Translations under genes and position numbers: made by a program
Assembly (NCBI GenBank): GCA_021731185.1
Contig: JAKFXW010000061.1
Span: forward strand, 1-21,824
Direction of reading: 5' to 3'
DNA length: 21,824 nucleotides
From: Gallionellaceae bacterium
GTDB lineage: Bacteria > Pseudomonadota > Gammaproteobacteria > Burkholderiales > Gallionellaceae
Notes under the pieces: generated by a model
What the model was told of the DNA's origin: nothing
Databases searched by the model: none
What the model saw: the letters and a program-made list of their open reading frames with translations, nothing else
Shown here: positions 15,742 through 21,824 of the stretch, one piece after another
Layout of the letters: every line of letters starts with the position of its first letter
Position numbering within the stretch: position 1 is the first letter of the stretch

Positions 15742-15769
15742 CGTCATCCCCGCGCAGGCGGGAATGACG
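15742..15769. repeat. REP-like palindrome
   Basis: CGTCATCCCCGC (15742-15753) pairs with GCGGGAATGACG (15758-15769) with one G-T wobble and a 4-nt loop. This CGTCATTCCCGC...GCGGGAATGACG type is a widely dispersed intergenic palindrome in proteobacteria. It lies between the TraF-like pseudogene and the zinc-ribbon gene and could help terminate the - strand transcript. Confidence 0.75.
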
Positions 15770-15859
15770 AATTATTAGAAGTGCCATTAATGCATGTCGC
15801 GGCAATCCACCCGATAATTCTTCGTGGCTGAACATGGCCTGTTGTGAAGCCGTCAGACA

Positions 15860-16051
15860 CTAAATCGTGCAGGTCATATCTTCGCCGCAGCACATGGGGG
15901 ATTTAATTTTCCCGTGACCGTTTGGGCATTTTGAAACTTGTACTGTTTTTCCGCCACCAAGATCTAAGCTGTCATTAACCAGCGGTGCGTCACACTTCGC
16001 ACACGTTGCATTAACACTCATCCCGCATTTCGCACATGCATAAGTTGCCAT
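15860..16051 (-). CDS. Small zinc-ribbon protein (63 aa), function unknown
   Basis: A 63-residue cytoplasmic protein with a dense metal-ligand pattern: C6-x2-C9 (YACAKCG), C17-x2-C20 (TCAKCD), then KCPNGHG with C42 and H46, and CCGEDMTC with C54, C55 and C61. The first two CxxC pairs probably bind one zinc, with the second set forming another site or extra ligands. AAAGGAG 6 nt before the ATG is a strong ribosome-binding site, and the pattern of conserved ligands makes this a genuine gene. There is no catalytic motif and no signal peptide. It lies 144 bp downstream of gcvP on the same strand, so it may be read with the gcv operon or on its own. I cannot assign a function. Confidence 0.85.
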   Translation of the reverse strand: MATYACAKCGMSVNATCAKCDAPLVNDSLDLGGGKTVQVSKCPNGHGKIKSPMCCGEDMTCTI

Positions 16052-16102
16052 TTGATTCTCCTTTAAAAAATATAGTCTAAAAATATTTGTGAAACGCGAA
16101 AA

Positions 16103-16156
16103 TTATAAATGCTTTTTCTTCGTGGCTGTGGTTTTGTTTGCGATATCTTTGGTCAT
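16103..16156 (-). CDS. Possible 17-aa basic peptide ORF
   Basis: ATG at 16156 with AAGGAAAC upstream opens MTKDIANKTTATKKKHL followed by TAA. The ribosome-binding site is good and the peptide is Lys/Thr-rich. It could be a leader peptide, the remnant of a larger basic protein, or chance. It lies between gcvP and the zinc-ribbon gene. Confidence 0.22.
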   Translation of the reverse strand: MTKDIANKTTATKKKHL

Positions 16157-16195
16157 GATAGTTTCCTTATGGTTGATAAATTAGTGGTTAATCAA

Positions 16196-19105
16196 TTAAA
16201 CGGCGGTCACTTCGGTTACTGTAGTAACGCTTTCTGCATATGACTCTATCGGCGGGCATGAGCACACCAAATATTTATCACCGCGCACATTATCCACACG
16301 CGCCACACTGGGCCAAAATTTGCTGTCTTTCACCCAAGGCAGAGGATAGGCTGCTTTTTCACGCGAATAAGTGTGTGTCCAATGATCAGTGATTAAGGAT
16401 TTGGCAGTGTGCGGTGCATTTTTCAGCACATTATCTTCTTTGCCCGCCACACCCAAAATAATCTCGTCAATCTCTTTGCGTATGGCGATCATAGCCGAGC
16501 AAAATTTATCCAACTCGGCTTTAGATTCACTCTCAGTTGGCTCGACCATTAAGGTGTCCGCCACGGGGAATGAAACCGTCGGCGCGTGATAGCCATAATC
16601 CATCAAACGCTTGGCAATGTCGCCCACTTCCACGCCCGCATCGCGCTTGAACGAGGCACAAGCCAAAATCATTTCATGCGCGCAGCGACCATTTTTTCCG
16701 CTATACAAGGTAGGGTAATAATCTTTGAGCGATTCTTTAATGTAATTTGCATTCAAAATCGCCATGCGAGTGGCTTCCGTTACGCCCTCACCGCCCAGCA
16801 TTTTGATATAGCCATAAGAGATCAATAATATCAGTGCGCTGCCATAAGGTGCAGCAGACACCGCATGAATACCTTTTTCGCCACCTGTTTTAATGAGCGA
16901 ATGTGATGGTAAATAGGGCACCAGATGCTTAGCCACGCCTATCGGCCCCATACCGGGCCCGCCGCCGCCATGTGGAATAGCAAACGTTTTATGCAGATTT
17001 AAATGGCACACATCCGCGCCGATATTGCCCGGGCTGGTTAAGCCTACTTGTGCATTCATATTCGCGCCATCCATATAAACTTGGCCTCCATTAGCGTGAA
17101 TGATGCTGGTGATTTCGATGATGCTCTCTTCATAAACCCCGTGCGTGCTGGGGTAGGTGACCATCAGACAAGATAAATTCTCTTGGTGCTGCTGTGCTTT
17201 TTCACGCAAATCATCCACATCAATATTGCCATTTTTGTCACACTTAACCAGCACAATTTTCATACCGCACATCGCCGCAGTAGCCGGATTGGTGCCGTGC
17301 GCCGACGTGGGGATTAACGCGATATTGCGATGAGCATCGCCCCGTGCACGATGATAGGCCTGAATCACCAACAACCCCGCATATTCGCCCTGCGCGCCGC
17401 TGTTAGGCTGAAAGCTCATTTTGGCGAAGCCGGTAATTTCGCTTAATAAAATATCTAGCTCTTCGATTATTTCCTGGTAGCCAGCGGCTTGATTAACCGG
17501 CACGAAGGGATGAATGTTGGCGAATTCCGGCCAGGTAATCGGCATGAGTTCGGAGGCTGCATTCAACTTCATGGTGCACGAGCCCAAAGAAATCATGGAA
17601 TGTACGAGCGATAAATCTTTATTCTCTAATTTTTTGATGTAGCGCATCATTTCCGATTCGGAATGATGGGTGTTGAAAACCGGATGCTGCAAAATCGCTG
17701 AGGTGCGATTTTTGATAAGCGATTTGCTGATGAGTGATTTTTGGGCACTAATTTGCACCTCGGTCACCTGCGTCGCCGCCTTGCCTGTGGCTTCTGCAAA
17801 CACCGCGATGATGGCGTTTAAGTCTTCCGCATCGGTGGTTTGATCTACCGATATAGTCAGTGCCTGCTCGGTATAACGGAAATTTATTTGTGCAGCTTCG
17901 GCCAGTTTTTTAATTTTTGCATGGTCTGCTACAGCGATTTTGATCGTATCGAAATAAATTCCATCAGCAATTTTGTAACCCAGCTTTTTTAACTCTGCGG
18001 CTAATGCTACCGCCGTAAAATGCACTTGCTGCGCGATACCTTTCATACCCGCCGGACCGTGATACACCGCATACATGCTGGCCATAATGGCGAGCAAAGC
18101 TTGTGCGGTACAAATGTTCGAGGTGGCTTTGTCGCGGCGGATATGTTGCTCGCGTGTTTGCAAAGCCATGCGTAATGCCGCGCCACCATTCGCGTCCACC
18201 GACACGCCAATAATGCGCCCCGGCATGGAACGCTTAAACTTATCGTGACAAGCAAAATACGCCGCGTGCGGCCCGCCATAACCCATCGGCACACCGAAGC
18301 GCTGTGTGCTGCCAACCACCACGTCTGCGCCCCATTCACCGGGCGGCGTGAGCAGCACTAGACTTAAAATATCAGTCGCCACGGCGATGGAAACTTCTTT
18401 TTCTTTCGCCACTTTTACAAAGCTGCTGAAATCATGCGCCGTGCCATCCGCACCAGGATATTGCAACAATGCGCCATAAATTCCAGCACTCAAATCCACT
18501 GTTTTAAAATTCCCAATGACCAGATCGATGCCCATAGGTGCGGATCGGGTTTTTAACAGGTCAATAGTCTGGGGATAACAATCATCGGACACGAAAAATT
18601 TATTCACCCCATTTTTCACAGCTTCCGGCGAGCGCGTACTAAACAGCATTGCCATCGCTTCAGCCGCCGCAGTGGCTTCATCCAGCAATGAAGCATTGGC
18701 GATTTCCATGCCGGTTAAATCCATAATCATGGTTTGAAAATTTAATAAGGCCTCCAAACGACCCTGTGCAATCTCGGCCTGATAAGGCGTGTAAGCGGTA
18801 TACCAACCGGGATTTTCCAGCACATTGCGTTGAATAACGGGCGGCACGATGGTGTTGTAATAGCCCAGCCCAATATACGATTTGAACACCTTGTTTTTTG
18901 CAGCCATGCCGCGCAAATGTTTGTGGTATTGGTATTCAGACAAGCCTTGTGGCAAATTCAGCGGCTTTTTCAAACGTATAGCAGAGGGTATCGTTTGATC
19001 GATTAGCTCATCAACCGATTTTGCTCCAATTTTTTGGAGCATGGCTGCGACATCTTTTTCGCTGGGGCCGTTATGGCGATCTACAAATTTATCAGTGGTG
19101 ATCAT
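16196..19105 (-). CDS. gcvP: Glycine dehydrogenase (decarboxylating), P-protein
   Basis: The PLP-dependent P-protein of the glycine cleavage system decarboxylates glycine and passes the aminomethyl group to the lipoyl arm of GcvH. The 969-residue product is the single-chain type, both halves fused (N-terminal half to about 450, C-terminal half after). The PLP-binding lysine is K706 in LNLHKTFAIPHGGGGPG. Other family motifs are present: FVDRHNGPSEKD at the N-terminus, SLLDEATAAAEAM, GSTQRFGVPMGYGGPHAAYFA, SLGSCTMKLNA and FQPNSGAQGEYAGL. Nothing essential seems missing. The ribosome-binding site is weak. It is separated from gcvH by a 128-bp spacer with a strong hairpin, so its expression relative to gcvTH may be adjusted. 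Confidence 0.97.
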   Translation of the reverse strand: MITTDKFVDRHNGPSEKDVAAMLQKIGAKSVDELIDQTIPSAIRLKKPLNLPQGLSEYQYHKHLRGMAAKNKVFKSYIGLGYYNTIVPPVIQRNVLENPGWYTAYTPYQAEIAQGRLEALLNFQTMIMDLTGMEIANASLLDEATAAAEAMAMLFSTRSPEAVKNGVNKFFVSDDCYPQTIDLLKTRSAPMGIDLVIGNFKTVDLSAGIYGALLQYPGADGTAHDFSSFVKVAKEKEVSIAVATDILSLVLLTPPGEWGADVVVGSTQRFGVPMGYGGPHAAYFACHDKFKRSMPGRIIGVSVDANGGAALRMALQTREQHIRRDKATSNICTAQALLAIMASMYAVYHGPAGMKGIAQQVHFTAVALAAELKKLGYKIADGIYFDTIKIAVADHAKIKKLAEAAQINFRYTEQALTISVDQTTDAEDLNAIIAVFAEATGKAATQVTEVQISAQKSLISKSLIKNRTSAILQHPVFNTHHSESEMMRYIKKLENKDLSLVHSMISLGSCTMKLNAASELMPITWPEFANIHPFVPVNQAAGYQEIIEELDILLSEITGFAKMSFQPNSGAQGEYAGLLVIQAYHRARGDAHRNIALIPTSAHGTNPATAAMCGMKIVLVKCDKNGNIDVDDLREKAQQHQENLSCLMVTYPSTHGVYEESIIEITSIIHANGGQVYMDGANMNAQVGLTSPGNIGADVCHLNLHKTFAIPHGGGGPGMGPIGVAKHLVPYLPSHSLIKTGGEKGIHAVSAAPYGSALILLISYGYIKMLGGEGVTEATRMAILNANYIKESLKDYYPTLYSGKNGRCAHEMILACASFKRDAGVEVGDIAKRLMDYGYHAPTVSFPVADTLMVEPTESESKAELDKFCSAMIAIRKEIDEIILGVAGKEDNVLKNAPHTAKSLITDHWTHTYSREKAAYPLPWVKDSKFWPSVARVDNVRGDKYLVCSCPPIESYAESVTTVTEVTAV

Positions 19106-19147
19106 TTCTAAAGTGCTTTCGGAAAAGGGGGAAAGGGTAACAGCGAG

Positions 19148-19218
19148 AAGGGTTAAGGGGGCGCACCTGCGGTGCTTAAGGGTAAAGCAAAGTACACCAC
19201 TCTTCCCCCTTCACCCTT
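19148..19218 (-). repeat. Long imperfect hairpin between gcvH and gcvP
   Basis: AAGGGTTAAGGGGG (19148-19161) and CCCCCTTCACCCTT (19205-19218) pair at 13 of 14 positions. An inner perfect stem GCACC-TGC-GGTGC (19163-19175) sits in the loop, and further G-rich/C-rich stretches flank it. In the gcv transcript this would be a large intercistronic structure with no U tract. It could be an mRNA processing or stability element, or a dispersed repeat. Confidence 0.65.
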
Positions 19219-19233
19219 AATCCCTTCCCAGTT

Positions 19234-19623
19234 TTAATGCGCTTCGCTATTTACATGTGCCTGATACGCCGCCGCATCCATCAAGCTATTTACATCGGCC
19301 ATGTTGCTGGGCTTCATCTTAAATATCCAAGCCGCATACGGCTCAGAGTTGATAAGCTCAGGCGTGCTGTCCAATGCCGAATTGCCAACGACTACGATGC
19401 CGCTCACAGGCGCGTAAATGTCGGCGGCGGCTTTGACCGATTCCACCACCGCGCATTCTTCTTTGGCAGTCACGTTGCGCCCAACAGCCGGGCTTTCTAC
19501 AAACACTATATCGCCTAATAGCTCTTGTGCATGTTGCGTAATGCCAACGGTAATCGTACCGTCGGCTTCAGTTTTTATCCACTCATGCGAGGCGGTATAT
19601 TTTAAATTTGTTGGATTGCTCAT
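19234..19623 (-). CDS. gcvH: Glycine cleavage system H protein
   Basis: The lipoyl carrier shuttles the aminomethyl group from GcvP to GcvT. The 129-residue product is of normal length. The lipoylation lysine is K64 in ECAVVESVKAAADIYAP, the classic ESVK context. The N-terminus (KYTASHEWIKTEADG) and the C-terminal part (LINSEPYAAWIFKMKP) match the family. AAGGGA 7 nt upstream supports the start at 19623. The gene lies 23 nt after the gcvT stop, so both are surely co-transcribed from the riboswitch-controlled promoter. No odd features. Confidence 0.97.
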   Translation of the reverse strand: MSNPTNLKYTASHEWIKTEADGTITVGITQHAQELLGDIVFVESPAVGRNVTAKEECAVVESVKAAADIYAPVSGIVVVGNSALDSTPELINSEPYAAWIFKMKPSNMADVNSLMDAAAYQAHVNSEAH

Positions 19624-19646
19624 TTTTATTCCCTTAAATAAAATTA

Positions 19647-20729
19647 TTAAATTAAACCTTTACCATTGCGTACAAATGGATATTTCACCACCTTGGCTGC
19701 CAACATTTTATCGCGTATGGCAACTTGCACCACGTCACCCACTTGCACATCGCGTGGCACTCGCGCCATGGCGATAGACAAATTCAGCGTCGGCGAAAAA
19801 CTGCCGCTGGTAATTTCGCCCTCGCCCGCTGCGGTATGCACCACTTGATGTCCGCGCAACACGCCGCGATCCTGCAACACCAGCCCGACCATTTTGTGCG
19901 TGGGAGGATTTGCCAGCAGTGCGGCTTTGCCGATAAAATCACGCTCGCTTTTTAAATCCACCGTCCACGCCAAGCCAGCTTCCAGCGGGTTTATGGTCTC
20001 ATCCATATCCTGACCATATAAATTCATGCCCGCTTCCAAACGCAAGGTGTCGCGTGCGCCCAAACCAATCGGTGCTACGCCTGCTTGATGCAAGGCTTTC
20101 CAAAAACTTTCCACCTTGCTGGCAGGCAGAATAATTTCAAAGCCATCTTCGCCCGTATAGCCTGTGCGCGCAATAAAATATTCGCCACAATCTGCCGCCT
20201 GAAACGCTTGCAATTCACTGGTGGCAGCCTTGGTTTGTGGCAGCACCTGCCACACTTTTTCGCGCGCGTTCGGCCCTTGCACCGCGACCATTGCCAGTTC
20301 CATGCGTGGGGTGAGAGTCAGGCTGGGCGCAACCTTTGCGGCCTGCTCTTTCATCCACGCCACATCTTTATCCGCCGTGCCCGCATTCACCACGATGCGA
20401 AACCACTGCTCATCCATAAAATACACAATCAAGTCATCAATGACTCCCGCGTTTGGACGCAACATACAAGAGTACAAAGCCTTGCCGCTGAATTGCAATT
20501 TATCAACATTATTCGCCAACAAATAGCGCAGAAATGCGCGCACGTCGCCGCCTTTAATATCGACGGTACGCATATGCGACACGTCGAACATGCCGACATC
20601 ACGTCGCACTTGATGATGCTCATCCATTTGCGAACCGTAATTAACCGGCATATCCCAGCCGCCGAAGTCGACCATTTTTGCGCCCATTGTGCGATGCGCC
20701 GCGTTTAATGGCGTTTGCTTGAGTGTCAT
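19647..20729 (-). CDS. gcvT: Aminomethyltransferase, glycine cleavage T-protein
   Basis: Transfers the methylene group from the lipoyl arm of GcvH to tetrahydrofolate, releasing ammonia. The 360-residue product is typical. The folate-binding/catalytic region LRPNAGVIDDLIVY (90-103) contains the conserved Asp pair (D98-D99). The N-terminus MTLKQTPLNAAHRTMGAKMVDFGGWDMPVNY is standard (here split: MTLKQTPLNAA, then AKMVDFGGWDMPVNY). GYTGEDGFEI and GLGARDTLRLEAGMNLYG are present, and the C-terminal barrel domain contains GEITSGSFSPTLNLSIAMA. AAAGG 7 nt upstream supports the start. It is the first gene of the operon, directly after the riboswitch terminator. Confidence 0.97.
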   Translation of the reverse strand: MTLKQTPLNAAHRTMGAKMVDFGGWDMPVNYGSQMDEHHQVRRDVGMFDVSHMRTVDIKGGDVRAFLRYLLANNVDKLQFSGKALYSCMLRPNAGVIDDLIVYFMDEQWFRIVVNAGTADKDVAWMKEQAAKVAPSLTLTPRMELAMVAVQGPNAREKVWQVLPQTKAATSELQAFQAADCGEYFIARTGYTGEDGFEIILPASKVESFWKALHQAGVAPIGLGARDTLRLEAGMNLYGQDMDETINPLEAGLAWTVDLKSERDFIGKAALLANPPTHKMVGLVLQDRGVLRGHQVVHTAAGEGEITSGSFSPTLNLSIAMARVPRDVQVGDVVQVAIRDKMLAAKVVKYPFVRNGKGLI

Positions 20730-20751
20730 GTTTGCCTTTGCTGAATTAAAT

Positions 20752-20784
20752 AAAAAAGGCGTAGCAGGAAAATCCTACTACGCC
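20752..20784 (-). terminator. Riboswitch-linked intrinsic terminator before gcvT
   Basis: On the - strand, GGCGTAGTAGGA and TCCTGCTACGCC form a 12-bp stem (one G-T wobble) with a TTT loop, followed by six T residues. It starts right after the second glycine aptamer and 22 nt before gcvT, the position of an expression platform. Glycine binding is expected to change its formation. Confidence 0.92.
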
Positions 20785-20970
20785 CATCTGTCCTTTTACC
20801 TGAGAGATTGCAGATTAAAATACTTAATCCGTGTGCCCCTTCGGTGGCCGTGTTTAACAGCGCTCTCCAGATTTGCCTGTACCAACGATTCATTATGCCT
20901 GAGCGATTACGGGTGTTGCGCCTTCGGCGGTGTGACTGTTTTGCTAATCAGACACACGCTCTCTCTTTGG
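20785..20970 (-). promoter_or_regulatory. Tandem glycine riboswitch controlling gcvT-gcvH-gcvP
   Basis: Two aptamer-like copies on the - strand. The first, about 20877-20970, contains AGAGAGCGTGTG, CACCGCCGAAGGCGCAAC and CGCTCAGGCA. The second, about 20785-20870, contains CTGGAGAGCGCTG, CCACCGAAGGGGCACAC and ATCTCTCAGGTAAAAGGAC. GCCGAAGG/ACCGAAGGGGCA cores and CTCAGG(T/C) with AAAAGGACAG are hallmarks of the glycine riboswitch. A linker of about 6 nt joins the copies. With the terminator downstream it most likely acts as an ON switch that lets the cleavage operon be read when glycine is high, as known for gcv operons; this direction is from family knowledge. Confidence 0.95.
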
Positions 20971-20987
20971 TTTTAACAGCAGTGGAA

Positions 20988-21017
20988 ACTATACCGGAAA
21001 AGGGGGGGTGGCGGCAA
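20988..21017 (-). promoter_or_regulatory. Probable sigma-70 promoter of the gcv operon
   Basis: On the - strand TTGCCG (complement of 21012-21017) and TATAGT (complement of 20988-20993) are 18 bp apart. The start of transcription would fall near 20981, just ahead of the first glycine aptamer. The spacer contains a run of seven C residues. Confidence 0.55.
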
Positions 21018-21070
21018 CTTGATGTCTTCCGCCAATACATATGGCACTGATGAAACAACTAGCCATTCGA

Positions 21071-21361
21071 CTATGTTGTCAAAAGACGACAACCAAGTCG
21101 CTGGTTATGATGATTAATTCTCAAATACTCAAAATACTTATCAGGTGATAATAATCCAAGACCATAATGAGGACGCTCGGTGTTAAACCACACCAGGTAA
21201 TCAAGCAGTTTGTCGTTGAACAAATCAATGTCTGTAAACAGCAAATTTTCGTGGTAGGCCGCAAACTTGTTTTGCAAACTCCCGTTAAAACGTTCGATGT
21301 GAGCATTTATTTTGTATGTCCACATCAAACGCGGCTTTGAACTCCCCTCCTTAACCTCCAA
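21071..21361 (-). pseudogene. DDE (rve-type) transposase C-terminal remnant
   Basis: On the - strand the frame contains INAHIERFNGSLQNKF, YHENLLFTDIDLFN and LVWFNTERPHYGLGLLSP, the C-terminal part of the integrase-core (rve) DDE domain, including the third catalytic Glu in HIERFN. Just before it, another frame holds GEFKAAFD, the preceding segment of the same domain. A frameshift at about 21325-21335 therefore separates the two, and the N-terminal catalytic half is missing. The fragment is inactive. It may belong to the IS481/IS3-like group; a precise family cannot be given. It lies upstream of the gcv promoter in the same direction. A short hairpin GTTGTC/GACAAC (21075-21093) overlaps its 3' end. 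Confidence 0.72.
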
Positions 21362-21702
21362 TACCCGCTCGATCGGGCCGTGAATGGGTTTGAGGCATAC
21401 CGGAAGTCGGCGCGTAAAATGTAGCCGTTTACTCGGTGACGCATGCTTGATATTGTAGGCGTAAACTGATTTAACACGACACCCCCGCGCTCCTGCATCA
21501 TCTCTTCTAAATTGCGATAAATCAGACCATGCGCGGCAGCCATCGGATGCGCAGTTGACCTACCTTCGCCCTTCGGGCACGATGTCTCTGCGGTGGTGTC
21601 GCTCAACTGCGCTCCGATGTACATCGTATCGCCGGAAAAAGCTTTATTACGGTGCGCTAAGTTTAGTCAGGGCGCGCTCAACAACCAACGAGGAGAAAAA
21701 CC
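21362..21702. other. Scrambled mobile-element remnants and traF upstream region
   Basis: No intact gene. A - strand frame at 21325-21624 includes LIYRNLEEMMQERG, which resembles the N-terminal YRNVEEMMAERG stretch of IS6-type transposases, but its surroundings match nothing I know. It may be a mosaic of element fragments. The last 60 bases are the probable leader of the gene at 21703, with GAGGAGAAA as ribosome-binding site. Confidence 0.4.
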
Positions 21703-21824
21703 ATGTTTCTTAAGCCCTTAAAACTAGTACTTGTTTCGGCTATGCTCATCGGCAGTAATGTCGCATCGGCCTTGCCCTTTAATTCCTTTGACCCACGCTC
21801 AATGGCGATGGGCGGGGCGGGTGT
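21703..21824 (+). CDS. traF: TraF-like (TraF_2) outer-membrane protein, N-terminal fragment
   Basis: ATG at 21703, preceded by GAGGAGAAAAACC, opens a frame that runs off the window after 40 codons. It has a signal peptide (MFLKPLKLVLVSAMLIGSNV, then ASA) and continues LPFNSFDPRSMAMGGAGV. The motif FDPRSMAMGGAG after the signal peptide is typical of the proteobacterial 'conjugal transfer protein TraF' family (TraF_2), a secreted protein probably forming a beta-barrel, often encoded away from any conjugation genes; no tra genes are seen here. The visible part has no defect. Its truncated relative lies at 15261-15642 in the opposite orientation. Confidence 0.8.
   Translation, partial: MFLKPLKLVLVSAMLIGSNVASALPFNSFDPRSMAMGGAG

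Noticed and set aside
19237..20708. Several + strand open frames opposite gcvH and gcvT, up to 207 codons
   Set aside because: They are antisense to well-supported gcv genes, have no ribosome-binding site or recognisable domain, and show His/Arg/Cys-rich composition typical of antisense frames.
20689..21050. + strand frames of 80-95 codons over the gcv leader
   Set aside because: They cover the glycine riboswitch and promoter on the other strand.
1..21824. CRISPR arrays, tRNA or rRNA genes
   Set aside because: No regularly spaced repeats of CRISPR length and no tRNA cloverleaf or rRNA sequence noticed on either strand.

Overview
The window reads as a chromosomal segment of a betaproteobacterium, probably in or near the Nitrosomonadales (Gallionellaceae-like). 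This is inferred from the exosortase-B-style exopolysaccharide gene set, the standalone TraF-like outer-membrane protein, the tandem glycine riboswitch on a gcvT-gcvH-gcvP operon and the types of transposase remnant. Taxonomy is an inference; no rRNA or marker gene is present.

Region 1 (1-8207, + strand) is the 3' part of an exopolysaccharide locus: the C-terminus of an EpsI-family protein, UDP-glucose dehydrogenase (ugd), a periplasmic/outer-membrane export protein (EpsE/Wza-like), an EpsL-like beta-barrel, a Wzz-type chain-length protein (EpsF), its separate P-loop partner (EpsG), glucose-6-phosphate isomerase (pgi) and a VanZ-like membrane protein. Ugd and Pgi sit on sugar precursor supply; EpsE, EpsL, EpsF and EpsG on polymer length control and export. 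Several junctions overlap by 4 nt (ATGA, GTGA).

Region 2 (8470-13409, - strand) is a very compact four-gene operon with every junction overlapping: a cytoplasmic P-loop protein of unclear function, a fused ABC exporter, a secreted alpha/beta hydrolase and an OprO/P-like porin. I do not recognise this combination as a named pathway, and it is the best candidate here for an undescribed system.

Region 3 (13410-15860) is a low-density strip with a decayed IS21-type istA, two palindromes, a 2-Cys peroxiredoxin gene preceded by two exact 16-bp direct repeats, an internally deleted TraF-like pseudogene and a REP-like palindrome.

Region 4 (15860-21017, - strand) holds a small zinc-ribbon protein and the glycine cleavage operon gcvT-gcvH-gcvP, with promoter, tandem glycine riboswitch and intrinsic terminator upstream of gcvT.

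Region 5 (21071-21824) has a broken DDE transposase and other scrambled remnants, then the start of an apparently intact TraF-like gene. That gene is a close relative of the pseudogene at 15261-15642 and lies in the opposite orientation, so the gcv block is bracketed by an inverted pair.
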